From contig NZ_BAUT01000009.1 of NCBI RefSeq assembly GCF_000513095.1, forward strand, positions 1-64,000: a stretch of 64,000 nt of DNA, written 5' to 3'. The notes under the pieces are model-generated. The model saw only the letters and a list, made by a program, of their open reading frames with translations. It ran no database searches and was not told the DNA's origin. Both the position numbers and the translations under genes were made by a program. This DNA is from Halalkalibacter wakoensis JCM 9140 (GTDB lineage: Bacteria > Bacillota > Bacilli > Bacillales > Bacillaceae_D). Within the stretch, counting starts at the first letter, position 1. Each line of letters starts with the position of its first letter. Positions 8,499 to 18,518 of the stretch are shown piece by piece.

Positions 8499-9239
8499 TC
8501 ATAAATAGTCCCTTCTCTGCAACCTTCTTGACAGCAAGAAATTCCAAACGTATACTCCGATCAGTCCGACAAACAGCATAGCAAAAGATACCATCCAACC
8601 ATATTCTTGAATGAATAAGAAGCTCCATTCAACAATTCCATAATCGGAAAAATAATGGGTAATCGCTATAACGGAAATAAACAAAACAATTAGTACAACA
8701 GGTGATAAGTGAAGCATTTTCCCATTTGTTCCATATTCCAAAAACGGATTAAGTCCTCCTAAAGCTAGCGAATAGCCTAGCCAAAATACTATGAATGCCG
8801 CATACGTACTTAGTGAAATGTGAGAAAAGAATTCTTCGCTTAGGCCAATTGTAATAATCAGATAAAACACCGTAGACATGAGAAGCCATGTGCCAAGCAT
8901 CATGATCGTTCTACTCAAAGCCAAAACCGCGACCGAAATCGGTAACGAACGAAAAAGTGCTATTCGTTTCGTAAAAGGGTCTTCCTTAATCGTACGCCAA
9001 CTTAAGTATGGCCCCGACATAAAGATCGCAGCCAATGAAGGTGTCATCCCAATAAAAAACGCATCGATTATAAAATCTGGTGAATAAGGTTTTTCTGTCA
9101 CAAATAAATTGGATATCAGTTGGGGCATACGTTGTGTAACAATTAATCCCCAAAAAGCAGTCACCAACACCGTTAACATAACAGGTCGCCAATGTTGACG
9201 GAACTCCTTTTTAGCTAACCAAAAAGCTTGATGGATCAT
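8499..9239 (-). CDS. ABC transporter permease-like membrane protein
   Basis: A 246-aa membrane protein with about six hydrophobic helices, no signal peptide and a cytoplasmic N-terminus (MIHQAFWLAKKEFRQHWRP), typical of ABC-2-type permeases paired with YtrB-like ATPases. It is the first gene of the cassette, behind GGGAGTG eight bases before the ATG. It ends 17 bp before the GntR gene. I infer permease function from the neighbours and the topology; no diagnostic residue motif is present. Confidence 0.72.
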   Translation of the reverse strand: MIHQAFWLAKKEFRQHWRPVMLTVLVTAFWGLIVTQRMPQLISNLFVTEKPYSPDFIIDAFFIGMTPSLAAIFMSGPYLSWRTIKEDPFTKRIALFRSLPISVAVLALSRTIMMLGTWLLMSTVFYLIITIGLSEEFFSHISLSTYAAFIVFWLGYSLALGGLNPFLEYGTNGKMLHLSPVVLIVLFISVIAITHYFSDYGIVEWSFLFIQEYGWMVSFAMLFVGLIGVYVWNFLLSRRLQRRDYL

Positions 9240-9262
9240 TCTTTTTTCACTCCCTGTGTTAC

Positions 9263-9757
9263 CTATTCAAAGAAACGCTGAATGAATGGCCGATCATCTA
9301 ATCCTAAAATATCAATACCAAAATGAGCAAGAATGGCAAAGAGAATGCTCCAAGTTGTAATACTAATCACAACCCACAAAAACGTTTTTTTCTTGGAACC
9401 ACCTAATGTTAAACCCATAAAAGCAGTAAGATGACTACCAACAAATAGTGGACCTATCATCGCTAAACCTGGTAGCCCGTAGCGTTTCCACAATTTCTGT
9501 GCTCTTTGTTTCTTCTTACTTGGTGCTGCTTCTTCTTGATCCCCTTTTTTCTTTTCTCTCCACCTTTTAATTACATCAATAAATGCTATTAAAAGAAAGA
9601 CCGTAAAGATATTCCCCGCTAAACCAATTAAAAGCGTTGGTAAAAAAGAAACTCCCCCAATAATCGCAATTGGTATGACAAAATAGGCTTCAAAAAGCGG
9701 AATAGCCGATAATAGAAAAACAAAAAAGTATACCGTAATCAGTTCTAATACACTCAT
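9263..9757 (-). CDS. Small multidrug-export family protein (PF06695-type membrane protein)
   Basis: A 164-aa protein with four to five membrane segments and a charged lysine/glutamate-rich loop near residues 65-90. The segments FLLSAIPLFEAYFVIPIAI, RYGLPGLAMIGPLFVGSHLTAFMG and WVVISITTWSILFAI match the small multidrug-export (YqaA/COG2426) family. The real function of that family is poorly known. The start ATG 9757 follows GGAGGAGAG; the open frame beyond it crosses a perfect operator-like palindrome. It ends 23 bp before the start of the ABC cassette, so read-through into it is possible. Confidence 0.8.
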   Translation of the reverse strand: MSVLELITVYFFVFLLSAIPLFEAYFVIPIAIIGGVSFLPTLLIGLAGNIFTVFLLIAFIDVIKRWREKKKGDQEEAAPSKKKQRAQKLWKRYGLPGLAMIGPLFVGSHLTAFMGLTLGGSKKKTFLWVVISITTWSILFAILAHFGIDILGLDDRPFIQRFFE

Positions 9758-9776
9758 ACATTTCTCTCCTCCAAGT

Positions 9777-9810
9777 GTTATAGTGTGTATATCAATATAC
9801 ACACTATAAC
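9777..9810. promoter_or_regulatory. Perfect 34-bp palindrome, likely operator
   Basis: GTTATAGTGTGTATAT and its exact reverse complement are separated by only CA. It begins 6-7 bp upstream of the ribosome site of the small membrane gene. A 16-bp perfect dyad with a 2-nt centre is far better as an operator for a dimeric regulator than as a hairpin. The GTGTA/TACAC half-sites could suit the YtrA-type GntR protein encoded downstream, or a PadR/TetR protein elsewhere. Confidence 0.65.
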
Positions 9811-9941
9811 ACCATTCCCAAAAAAAGAAAAGGCTTTTTAAACATTTATGTGCCCAATTTAAAAACAAACTTGCTGTTAACTAGAAAAACCAGTTAATCT
9901 CTAACGTTCGGCATCATGACGCAAACAGCTAATAAAATAAG

Positions 9942-9974
9942 AAAAAAGGGCGACTGATCAAGCAGTTACCCTTT
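9942..9974 (-). terminator. Terminator downstream of the relic behind mmsA
   Basis: On the minus strand AAAGGG..AACTG pairs with CAGT..CCCTTT and runs into TTTTTTC. It is the first good terminator beyond mmsA. Confidence 0.7.
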
Positions 9975-9983
9975 AAGCTTTTT

Positions 9984-10170
9984 CTATGCTACTAGTTTCT
10001 TTTTAAAGACCTTTTCTGGTGAAACATACTCTTCATAAGTGACTTCACTACTAGCTACGATTAACCCTAACTTCCATAACTGACTAAATTCCTGGCAAGT
10101 AGATTTGTTTAAAATATAATAATGCGTAAGGAACCGTATTTTCAGGGCGATCATCGATGTTCATGGAAGC
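9984..10170 (-). pseudogene. Short unidentified gene relic behind mmsA
   Basis: Directly after the mmsA stop the minus strand reads QVRRASMNIDDRPENTVPY then ALLYFKQIYLPGI and a stop. After dropping one T near 10086-10090 it continues SQLWKLGLIVASSEVTYEE, then YVSPEKVFKKKLVA and a stop at 9984. The protein-like composition across the shift suggests the C-terminal remnant of a gene of unknown family. It could be chance; no start or ribosome site is evident. Confidence 0.35.
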
Positions 10171-10192
10171 ACGCCTAACCTGCTTGAGCAAA

Positions 10193-11653
10193 TTAATAAC
10201 GAGCGGTGAGCATTTTTTTACGAGTGTAAAATTGGACTCCATCTTTGCCGTTTGCGTGGAGGTCACCATAAAATGAATCTTTATAACCTGAGAATGGAAA
10301 GAAGGCCATTGGAGCAGGAACGCCTAGATTTACCCCAAGCATCCCTGCATCCATATCTTCACGAAACTGACGAACCGCTTTTGCATTGTTCGTGTATAAA
10401 CAAGCTCCATTTGCAAATGTAGACTCATTGGCAATCTCAATGGCCTCGTCTAAGTCTTTTACTCGAACAACGGATAAAACAGGTGCAAAAATCTCCTCTT
10501 TCCAAATTTTCATTTCTTGTGTCACGTTGTCAAAAATGGTTGGTCCAACAAAGTAGCCTTCTCCTTTTGCTGCAACGTCTCCGCGTCCATCACGAATCAG
10601 TGTCGCCCCTTGTTCTACACCTGATTCGATGTATCCAATTGTTTTTTCCTTATGTCCTTCTCGAATAACGGGTCCAAGGAACACACCATCCTCTAATCCA
10701 TTTCCAATCGTAATGCTATCAGCTGCTTGAGTTAGATTTTCAATGAATTCATCTGCAATCTCATCTTCTACAACGGCTACTGCTGCAGCCATACATCTTT
10801 CCCCCGCTGAACCGAAAGCGGCATTCATGATTTCTTTTGAAGCAAACTGTAAATCAGCATCTTTCAACACAATCGAATGATTTTTTGCTCCTGCAAGCGC
10901 TTGAACACGTTTGCCATTGGCTGCTGCTGTTTTGTATACATACTCTGCAACTGGTTGCGAACCAACAAATGAAACAGCCTTAACATCTTTATTTTCCAAA
11001 ATGCCATTTACGACATCATGAGCACCGTGAACAATATTTAACACACCATCTGGAAGGCCTGCTTCTTTAAATAATTCTGCTAAACGGTTAGCAAGTAATG
11101 GAGTTCGTTCAGATGGTTTTAGTACAAATGTATTTCCACAAGCAATCGCTAATGGGAACATCCAGCATGGAACCATCATTGGAAAGTTGAATGGTGTAAT
11201 TCCTCCCACTACTCCAATTGGGTAACGGTACATTCCTGATTCAACCCCTGTCGCGATATCAGGAAGCTGCTCACCCATCATAAGTGTTGGTGCCCCTGTA
11301 GCAAACTCGACACATTCAATTCCGCGCTGTACTTCTCCATATGCTTCACTGTAGCTTTTTCCATTTTCTTGCGTGACAATCTTTGCAAGTTCTTCCCAAT
11401 TTTCGACTAACAATTGCTGATATTTAAATAAAATACGAGCACGCTTTGGTACAGGTACTTTCTTCCATGTTTTGAACGTTTCCTTCGCCACTGACACAGC
11501 GTTATCTAGCTCTTCCCTTGTTGAGAAGGGAACTCTAGCGAGTATTTTCCCCGTTGCTGGATTTGGCACCTCTTCAGTAGATTGGCTAGTAGAGTCTACC
11601 CATTGTCCCCCTACAAAGTTTTTTAATGTTTGAACCGTTTGTGTTAATTCCAT
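10193..11653 (-). CDS. mmsA: Methylmalonate-semialdehyde dehydrogenase (CoA-acylating)
   Basis: A 486-aa aldehyde dehydrogenase of the MmsA/IolA type. It converts methylmalonate or malonate semialdehyde with CoA and NAD+ to propionyl- or acetyl-CoA and CO2, in valine or inositol breakdown. Diagnostic features are the N-terminal [10 protein letters not shown], the substrate segment [19 protein letters not shown], the catalytic Cys in GSAGERCMA (ordinary ALDHs have GQxC) and the end [25 protein letters not shown] complement (AGGAGGTTCTAAA) precedes ATG 11653. It is not in an iol operon here; with the iolH-like gene 7 kb away and the beta-oxidation genes nearby, both inositol and branched-chain routes are possible. 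Confidence 0.93.
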   Translation of the reverse strand: MELTQTVQTLKNFVGGQWVDSTSQSTEEVPNPATGKILARVPFSTREELDNAVSVAKETFKTWKKVPVPKRARILFKYQQLLVENWEELAKIVTQENGKSYSEAYGEVQRGIECVEFATGAPTLMMGEQLPDIATGVESGMYRYPIGVVGGITPFNFPMMVPCWMFPLAIACGNTFVLKPSERTPLLANRLAELFKEAGLPDGVLNIVHGAHDVVNGILENKDVKAVSFVGSQPVAEYVYKTAAANGKRVQALAGAKNHSIVLKDADLQFASKEIMNAAFGSAGERCMAAAVAVVEDEIADEFIENLTQAADSITIGNGLEDGVFLGPVIREGHKEKTIGYIESGVEQGATLIRDGRGDVAAKGEGYFVGPTIFDNVTQEMKIWKEEIFAPVLSVVRVKDLDEAIEIANESTFANGACLYTNNAKAVRQFREDMDAGMLGVNLGVPAPMAFFPFSGYKDSFYGDLHANGKDGVQFYTRKKMLTARY

Positions 11654-12039
11654 TTTAGAACCTCCTGTTAAAAATGAGATTAAACCTTACTGTAATGATA
11701 TTTCTCGTCTAGTAACCTAACACTAGATTCTGTGAAAATTATCAGCTTCCTACTCTTTTTAATTTACTTTCCCATTCTTATCGACTGACTTTCTAAACAA
11801 ATTACAAACGACGATCCCCCTCATATCCATCATTATAGTCATAGGCTACATCTTTTTGAAATATTTGTAATATTTCCTCACTCATTCTTTTTGTGAAGGC
11901 GCGATTAAGAAAACAAACAAACTACTGAAATCGCCAAACCTAAGATCTCTCATATGTTAATTATAGAGATACATTCAACCATTAAAAAAAGAGCCTATAC
12001 TTAGACTCCCATTTAACACTTTTGAGTTGTTTTTAAGGA
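11654..12039. other. Intergenic region upstream of mmsA
   Basis: 386 bp without a credible gene. It must hold the mmsA promoter (right of 11660, read leftward). An AAAAAAGAG..CTC weak hairpin near 11985-12010 may terminate the cupin gene. I see no cre site or riboswitch. Confidence 0.4.
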
Positions 12040-12612
<573 letters not shown>

Positions 12613-12746
12613 TTATCCCTCTGTTTATTCGCGTTATCTCTTATAGTAGGATTTTAGTCGTCCTACCACAAAAAAGAATTCGCTTTCATTTATATCATAC
12701 CAAATAATGTACGATTATTAAATATTCGCTTCTTGCCCTACCACCG

Positions 12747-12782
12747 AAAAAAGAGCAGCTGATTATACAGCTACCCCTTTAA
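12747..12782 (-). terminator. Terminator of the beta-oxidation operon
   Basis: On the minus strand AAAGGGGTAGCTGT pairs with CAGCTGCTCTTTTTT. It lies about 65 bp beyond the thiolase stop. Confidence 0.75.
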
Positions 12783-12845
12783 CATATCAATTATTTTTTT
12801 AAAACGGATTGTAATCAAAAGTGGGACGAGATTCATGCCCAAACT

Positions 12846-14044
12846 CTATCCTACTTTCACAATAATCGCTGCCCCGTTGTCACCAGCCGCACAACCTGTT
12901 GCTAACGCGTAACCGCCGCCTTTTTCAACCGTCTCTTCGATCGCTTCAATAAGCAATCGCCCGACCGTTGGGCCTTGCGGATGACCGAACACTAATGAAC
13001 TTCCATAATTATTGACATTCATCGCATCAATTCCAAGCTCTTTTGCAAGGAACATATCATTCACGATAAATGGATTATGATTTTTAATTGCTGTCATGTC
13101 ATGAACCGTTAATCCCGCTCTCTCCAGTGCCATTTTCACTGCAGGTACAGGAGCTGCAGGCATTTTTGCTTTTTCTACTCTTGAATATCCATATGAAATG
13201 ACTTGGATTGGAATACTAGGATTCGTGCTTAGACGCGCAGCATTCTCTTTTGTTGTCACAATGATTCCAGCATTTCCATCCGCGGGATGCGTCTGAGAGC
13301 CAAATGAGACGATTCCGCCTTCGGTCGTAGGTTTAAGTCTATTTAACGCTTCTCTTGACGTTTGACTAACCCCTTCATCAGCTTCAAGGACTTTTGTTTC
13401 CCGCTTTGAAACAGGCACTTCGATTGGCATCATATAACGCTTTTGAAAAGCCCGATCATCCTTCAAAGACTCAGCATATTGTTCATACCTACGAAGAGTT
13501 AGTTCATCGGCCTCTTCTTTCGTAAAACCATTTTCTTTAGCGATTGTTTCTGCGGTGACAATCATACCAAGTCCTGTTGACGGGTCTCCCGCCATATTGT
13601 CCATATTCCAATTCTCCGAAAGGACCTCGCCTCCCGGTCCCTTCGGATTTGGCCAAATCGTGTGCGGGCCATTGGAACATCGATCCGCTAGTAAACAATA
13701 GGCTGTGTTCACATTTCCTAGTTCTACAGCAGCCGCTGCATTGAAGACAGATGTAGTAGATGTCGCACATGCATGCATCACCGTCTGCCAGGTACATCCG
13801 GAGCTCCCATCATTGTGGAAGCCCAGGAAGAACCATAAAAGATGCTTTTCTGACCGATTGTGATTCCAAGGTATAAGTAGTCTAGCTCTTCATTCGGATC
13901 TAGTTTTTTTAACTCAAACCATTTCTTACTACTTCTTGCCCCTAGTTGTATGGAATTCTCATTTTGTAAACTGCCTTGCCATTTAGCGAACGGCGTCGTA
14001 TAGTATCCTCCGTACGGAATATACGCTTTATGAAACATGCTCAT
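12846..14044 (-). pseudogene. Thiolase (acetyl-CoA acyltransferase-like), one-base deletion
   Basis: With the frame restored this is a 399-aa thiolase, last gene of the beta-oxidation operon. It would cleave 3-ketoacyl-CoA with CoA. Present are the N-terminal nucleophile Cys in HACATSTTSVFNAA, the ADRCSNGPHT loop, AIKNHNPFIVND and the C-terminal GHPQGPTVGR and ALATGCAAGDNG active-site loops. Its sequence is closer to the SCP-x/lipid-transfer-type thiolases than to FadA. Reading stops after GAPDVPG at about 13786-13790, where one missing base restores GQTVMHACATSTT. The gene starts at ATG 14044 and overlaps the end of the upstream fusion gene by 17 bp, indicating translational coupling. No other damage is visible. 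Confidence 0.85.
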
Positions 14045-16103
14045 CTACACTCCCCACAACGACTTTCTCATTGAAAATTGGTCGTTTACCAGTCGTAGTG
14101 GAAATTAAACCTGTTAAGGCATCCTCTGTTTCAAAAATAGCAACCAAACGATCTAATTCCAGTTCAATACTTTCATCAATCGTAAGCTCTGACTCTTTAT
14201 TAATAAGTTCGTTGATTGTTTTCAACGCAATTAATCCTTTTTTCGAAAGAATGTTTACGGTTTTCTCCGCGAACGAACTACTTACTCCTTCTGGTTGCTG
14301 TCCTTTTAGCATTCGCTGCACATTTTCTTCTGAAAAGGCATCAACACATTCGCTGAATGAAGAAGGAATTTCTCTCTCCACATACTTATCAATCTTGCCA
14401 TTTTGAACAAGTTTCTCGATTGTGACTTCAATGTCCTCCATCTCTACTAATTCTGTGACGATCCCTAACTCTTTCGCCTCTTGTGCCGATAGCGTTTTTC
14501 CAGTAAAAGCATAGTATTTAGCGAGTTCTTTGCCAACATGATGGTTCATTCGAAGCATTCCACCTAGACCTGGGTAGATTCCGATCCCACTCTCAGGAAA
14601 GCCCATTGATCCTTGGTTTGTTGCAACGATCGCTTGACAAGCTAGTGCCATTTCACTTCCACCACCTAGAGAAATGCCATCAAGCACTGCAATGGTCAAT
14701 TTATCAGACGTTTCAAAACGTCTAAGTAATTCATGTCCTTTGCGAGTGAAAGCCACGTTTTTATCGATTTGATTGTTTTGAATGCAATCAATGAAATATT
14801 TAATATCAGCTCCTGCGACAAAGGCTTTCCCCGCGCCTTGAATCGCGATTCCTTTTACTTGCGGGTTGTTTTCAGCTTCAGTAAATGTCTTTTCGAGCTG
14901 ATCAACAACAGCTGGATTTAATGCATTCAACACTTCAGGGCGATTAAGTGTAATGTATGCAATTTCGTTTTTAATCTCTAAATCAATAAAACGAAACTCA
15001 AATGGCTCTCCTTTTTCGGCTTGTTTTCTTAACACTTCAGGCAAGTGAAAACCTGGACGTTTTTCATATAATTCTTGAACCATATTCCACGCTTCCCTCA
15101 CGCCTACTTTATTGATAAGCTCAAATGGTCCTAGTTTCCATCTTAATCCGATTTTTGCTCCTCGATCTGTGTCTTCAATGCTAGCTACTCCCTCATCTAC
15201 TTGCGCACCGGCCACTCCAAAGATCGTAGCATATAGATGTCGATTGATTTCGGCAAATTTGCTTTCATCAACTTCACCTTCTAAATCCCACCCTTTTTTC
15301 AATTCTACCTGTTTTCTTAATATTTCAGCTGGTTCATAAAACTCACTAATCTGTGAAGCTACATAACTCGATGCATGTAGGGCAATTGGAACTCCTGTTA
15401 CGTTCATTAATTCAAACGGACCCATGCCGATCTCAAACCCTTGTTTGGCAGCGGCATCAATAGTTGGAATATTAGCTACTCCTTGGTCAAATAATTGAAT
15501 AGCTTCTGTTAAGAACGTTGTAAAATAACGATTAACCGCAAACCCTGGTGAATCTTTTACAACAATGCAAGTCTTATTATGAAGTTTTCCAATTAAAAGA
15601 GTTGTTTCAACTGTCTCTTCACTTGTACCATCATGTGGAATGACTTCTACTAATCTATTTTTTGCTGGATGATAGAAATAATGCATTCCTACTACCTTTT
15701 CTGGGCGGTTCGTATATTTCGCAATTTCTCGAATGAAGATCGTTGATGTGTTCGTGGCGAAAATCGTTTTAGGATCACAAATTTTATCAAGTTTCGCAAA
15801 AACTCCACCCTTAATTTCAATGTCTTCAAAAACGGCCTCAACAACAAGATCGGCATCCTTTAACGCTTCATAAGATGAGGTCCCATGAATTCTTGCCATC
15901 GTATCAGCCACTTGTTCTTCCGTGAATATCCCACGCTCAATTCCTTCTTGTAGAATCCCATAAATCGTCGAAATGCCTCTTTCCACTTGCTCTTTTGTTA
16001 CATCCACTAACGTCACATCAAGACCTTCTTGTGCCATTTTTTGTGCGATTCCAGAACCCATATTCCCTGCTCCTACTACCCCAACTTTAAATGATTTTCC
16101 CAT
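14028..16103 (-). CDS. 3-hydroxyacyl-CoA dehydrogenase / enoyl-CoA hydratase fusion
   Basis: A 691-aa bifunctional beta-oxidation enzyme. Residues 1-180 form the NAD-binding domain (VGVVGAGNMGSGIAQ), 185-370 the C-terminal dehydrogenase domain with GPFELMNVTGVP and a second copy GPFELINKVGVREA, and 375-690 an enoyl-CoA hydratase domain (IAYITLNRPEVLNALN, GKAFVAGADIKYF, GISLGGGSEMALAC). The order dehydrogenase then hydratase is that of B. subtilis FadN, but this protein is about 100 residues shorter. It hydrates enoyl-CoA and oxidises the product for the thiolase encoded next. It is the middle gene of the operon; ATG 16103 follows AAGGAAGAG. Confidence 0.92.
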   Translation of the reverse strand: MGKSFKVGVVGAGNMGSGIAQKMAQEGLDVTLVDVTKEQVERGISTIYGILQEGIERGIFTEEQVADTMARIHGTSSYEALKDADLVVEAVFEDIEIKGGVFAKLDKICDPKTIFATNTSTIFIREIAKYTNRPEKVVGMHYFYHPAKNRLVEVIPHDGTSEETVETTLLIGKLHNKTCIVVKDSPGFAVNRYFTTFLTEAIQLFDQGVANIPTIDAAAKQGFEIGMGPFELMNVTGVPIALHASSYVASQISEFYEPAEILRKQVELKKGWDLEGEVDESKFAEINRHLYATIFGVAGAQVDEGVASIEDTDRGAKIGLRWKLGPFELINKVGVREAWNMVQELYEKRPGFHLPEVLRKQAEKGEPFEFRFIDLEIKNEIAYITLNRPEVLNALNPAVVDQLEKTFTEAENNPQVKGIAIQGAGKAFVAGADIKYFIDCIQNNQIDKNVAFTRKGHELLRRFETSDKLTIAVLDGISLGGGSEMALACQAIVATNQGSMGFPESGIGIYPGLGGMLRMNHHVGKELAKYYAFTGKTLSAQEAKELGIVTELVEMEDIEVTIEKLVQNGKIDKYVEREIPSSFSECVDAFSEENVQRMLKGQQPEGVSSSFAEKTVNILSKKGLIALKTINELINKESELTIDESIELELDRLVAIFETEDALTGLISTTTGKRPIFNEKVVVGSVDEHVS

Positions 16104-16175
16104 GTTTTTCTCTTCCTTTCTTGATCTAGTCTTTTATTTAACGGAATTTTCAGTCTACAGAAGTTACAATCTCTT

Positions 16176-17750
16176 TTATCTCAATTGCACTTGGTCTTTA
16201 ATCTTGTTTTGCATGTCTACCTTTTTGATCTTCCCTGAAGGTGTCATCGGGAAGTCATCCACAAAAATGATTTTATCTGGGACTTTGTAATCGGCTACTT
16301 TGCTTTTAATAAAGGTAAGGACCTCTTCTTCAGTCGCTTCACAATTAGGTTTCAGCTGAATGCAAGCACATGAGATCTCACCAAGAACCGTATCTGGTAA
16401 TCCAATAATCGCAACATCATTCACATAGGGAAGGGTATAAAAGTGCTCCTCAACTTCTCGAGGATAAACGTTGTAACCACCTCGAATAATCATTTCCTTT
16501 TTGCGCCCTACAATCCGAATATACCCAGCCATATCCATCGTCGCTAAATCTCCTGTATAAAACCACCCTTGCTCATCAACCACTTCGCGCGTCTTTTCAG
16601 TCATATTGTAATAGCCTTTCATTAAACCAAAACTACGACACGCCAGCTCACCAACAACTCCGATCCCTACTTCTTTCCGCTGCTCATCGACGATCTTAAG
16701 ATCTACACCTGGAAGTGCTCTTCCGACGGTCTCTGCCCGTAATTCATCATCATCCTTAAAGCTAGTTAACGTTAACGTTGGAGATGCCTCTGTCATTCCA
16801 TAACCAACCAAAACATTGCATCCCATTTCGCTTCGTATTCGCTTAATAATTTCAACAGGCGCCGGAGCTCCGCCCATTTCACCTGTTCTTAAAGATGAAA
16901 GGTCATATTTTTTAAACGAAGGATGATTCAATTCGAGAATATACATCGTTGGGACACCTGGTTGAATCGTTACTTTCTCCTGTTCAATCAGCGCCAATGC
17001 TTTTTCTGGCTTAAATTTTTCCATTAAGACCATTCTGCTTACCGATGCAATCGTACGTAAAACAAACATAAGTCCCATCACATGAAAGATCGGTGTCGGA
17101 AGTAAAAAAACATCGTTTGGTGTACATTCCATGCATTCCGTCCCCGCTACTGCGGTATGAACCAGATTACGATGCGTGAGCATAGCCCCCTTTGGTCTTC
17201 CGGTCGTTCCAGATGTATATAAAATGGCATAAACATCATGTAGAGGATCAATGACAGCATCTAATATTGCCTTGTTTTTCCCATCTTCCAACAAGCGATC
17301 ATAGCTTAGCATATCGCTTGCTTCAAAACGAACTGTGATGAAGTGTTGTAAAGTGGGAACACTTCCCTCAATCTCTCTGTATTGCTGAGCATGATGGATA
17401 TGATCAAATTCCTCTGGAAAGAAAACAGCTTTTGCACCTGAATTGTTCAAAATGTACATCACTTCGTCTTTTCTAAACCGTGTGTTAAACGGAATTAAAA
17501 TAGCACCTAATTTAGCTAAAGCAAATTGAATGACAATGAATTCATGCCAATTTGGTAAACTAACGGCAACTCGATCCCCTTTACCAATCCCTAGCTGGTT
17601 CAAACTTGATGCTAATTGACCGGCTTCTCGATCTAGTTCTTGATACGTTACACGCCTATATCCATCGTATATAGCTTCTTCATCTTGTTTCATCGCTAAT
17701 GCCGCTTCAAGCAATTGGGACAAAGACATCTGATATCGCTCTTTGAACAT
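16176..17750 (-). CDS. Acyl-CoA synthetase (AMP-forming)
   Basis: A 524-aa adenylate-forming ligase that activates a carboxylic acid to its CoA ester, the entry step for the two downstream beta-oxidation genes. Core motifs are YTSGTTGRPKGAMLTHRN (P-loop), GYGMTEASP, YTGDLATMD and GRKKEMIIRGGYNVYPRE, with the catalytic Lys in PSGKIKK at the C-terminus. The length fits medium/long-chain FadD-like ligases; chain specificity is not determinable. GAGAGG lies nine bases before ATG 17750. A cre-like site is about 40 bp upstream, in line with carbon catabolite control of fatty-acid use. Confidence 0.9.
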   Translation of the reverse strand: MFKERYQMSLSQLLEAALAMKQDEEAIYDGYRRVTYQELDREAGQLASSLNQLGIGKGDRVAVSLPNWHEFIVIQFALAKLGAILIPFNTRFRKDEVMYILNNSGAKAVFFPEEFDHIHHAQQYREIEGSVPTLQHFITVRFEASDMLSYDRLLEDGKNKAILDAVIDPLHDVYAILYTSGTTGRPKGAMLTHRNLVHTAVAGTECMECTPNDVFLLPTPIFHVMGLMFVLRTIASVSRMVLMEKFKPEKALALIEQEKVTIQPGVPTMYILELNHPSFKKYDLSSLRTGEMGGAPAPVEIIKRIRSEMGCNVLVGYGMTEASPTLTLTSFKDDDELRAETVGRALPGVDLKIVDEQRKEVGIGVVGELACRSFGLMKGYYNMTEKTREVVDEQGWFYTGDLATMDMAGYIRIVGRKKEMIIRGGYNVYPREVEEHFYTLPYVNDVAIIGLPDTVLGEISCACIQLKPNCEATEEEVLTFIKSKVADYKVPDKIIFVDDFPMTPSGKIKKVDMQNKIKDQVQLR

Positions 17751-17790
17751 GAGTTATTACCTCTCCTCAATTGATCTTATTTCGCCTTAA

Positions 17791-17804
17791 TGTAATCGCT
17801 TACT
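17791..17804. promoter_or_regulatory. cre-like site upstream of the acyl-CoA synthetase operon
   Basis: TGTAATCGCTTACT matches the cre consensus TGWAANCGNTNWCA except at the last base. It is 41 bp upstream of the operon start codon, a position suited to CcpA repression. The remainder of 17805-18018 shows no other clear signal. Confidence 0.5.
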
Positions 17805-18019
17805 TTTTACTGTTTATTTAAGGGGAATCCCCCATGAACGACTAGGCAACATCCTTCTCTTTCTAACAACCATCCACCTCCAGCTAAATATGAGTATTAT
17901 CTTTTCCTATGGTTTAACTTTAAACTTAGAGTGAAACTCGCACCACCTACATGACATACGAAAAAACTTTTATAATTCGTTATTTTTGATGAAGAGGACA
18001 ATTGCTTAGTAAATAAATG

Positions 18020-18053
18020 AAGGGATCGTACAAAAAATAGTACGATCCCTTTT
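18020..18053. terminator. Terminator of the DUF1232 gene
   Basis: AAGGGATCGTAC and GTACGATCCCTT form a perfect 12-bp stem around an A/T loop, with T residues beyond. It lies 3 bp after the DUF1232 stop. Confidence 0.85.
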
Positions 18054-18055
18054 GA

Positions 18056-18331
18056 TTAATGAATTTCATATTTTTTCTTAAGCGATTCTGGAGACATTTT
18101 GATCATTCGCTCAAAAATAAATGCAGCCACCATAACATCATCCAAGACCCCAAAAAAAAGCAAGAAATCAGGAATAAGATCAAACGGAAAGACTGCATAT
18201 CCGATTAGAAGAAAAACCCCTATGCCTTTTTTCCAAGCAGATATTTCTTTTGAAACAAAGTAATCTTTCAAAAATGGAACAAATCTCCAAACTTTTAAGA
18301 TAAATGTCAGCCTTCTTACAATTCTCCTCAC
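18056..18331 (-). CDS. DUF1232 (YkvA-type) membrane protein
   Basis: A 91-aa protein with the DUF1232 core, a helical hairpin of two membrane segments around YAVFPFDLIPDFLLFFGVLDD, where the conserved FDLIPDF and LDD are intact. The family function is unknown. The start is a GTG at 18331, five bases after AGGTGAT. It is a lone gene with its own terminator. Confidence 0.85.
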   Translation of the reverse strand: MRRIVRRLTFILKVWRFVPFLKDYFVSKEISAWKKGIGVFLLIGYAVFPFDLIPDFLLFFGVLDDVMVAAFIFERMIKMSPESLKKKYEIH

Positions 18332-18482
18332 TCATATCACCTACGTTTCCGTCTAAACCTATTCTACACTTCGAACTTGTTTTCTAGCAATCTCAGCTGT
18401 TTTACCCACCATTGTTGTTCATAACTTCTCCTAACTTGCACATCACTTTTACTTACTTGTCCAATAACTCCCTATTAAAAAA

Positions 18483-18510
18483 TACCTGACACCATCTACT
18501 GTGCCAGGCA
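18483..18510 (-). terminator. Terminator of the GMC oxidoreductase gene
   Basis: TGCCTGGCAC pairs with GTGTCAGGTA (two G-U pairs) and is followed by TTTTTTAA on the minus strand, 9 bp after the stop codon. This GGCAC/GTGTCAGG-type stem is widespread in Bacillus intergenic regions. Confidence 0.8.
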
Positions 18511-18518
18511 TAATAAAT

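Noticed and set aside
14071..14406. 111-codon plus-strand open frame inside the dehydrogenase/hydratase gene
   Set aside because: Serine-rich antisense shadow of a well-conserved gene.
18483..18510. Mobile repeat with the Bacillus GGTGTCAGGCACC-type stem
   Set aside because: It fits simply as the terminator of the GMC oxidoreductase gene, with a T-tract on the right side.
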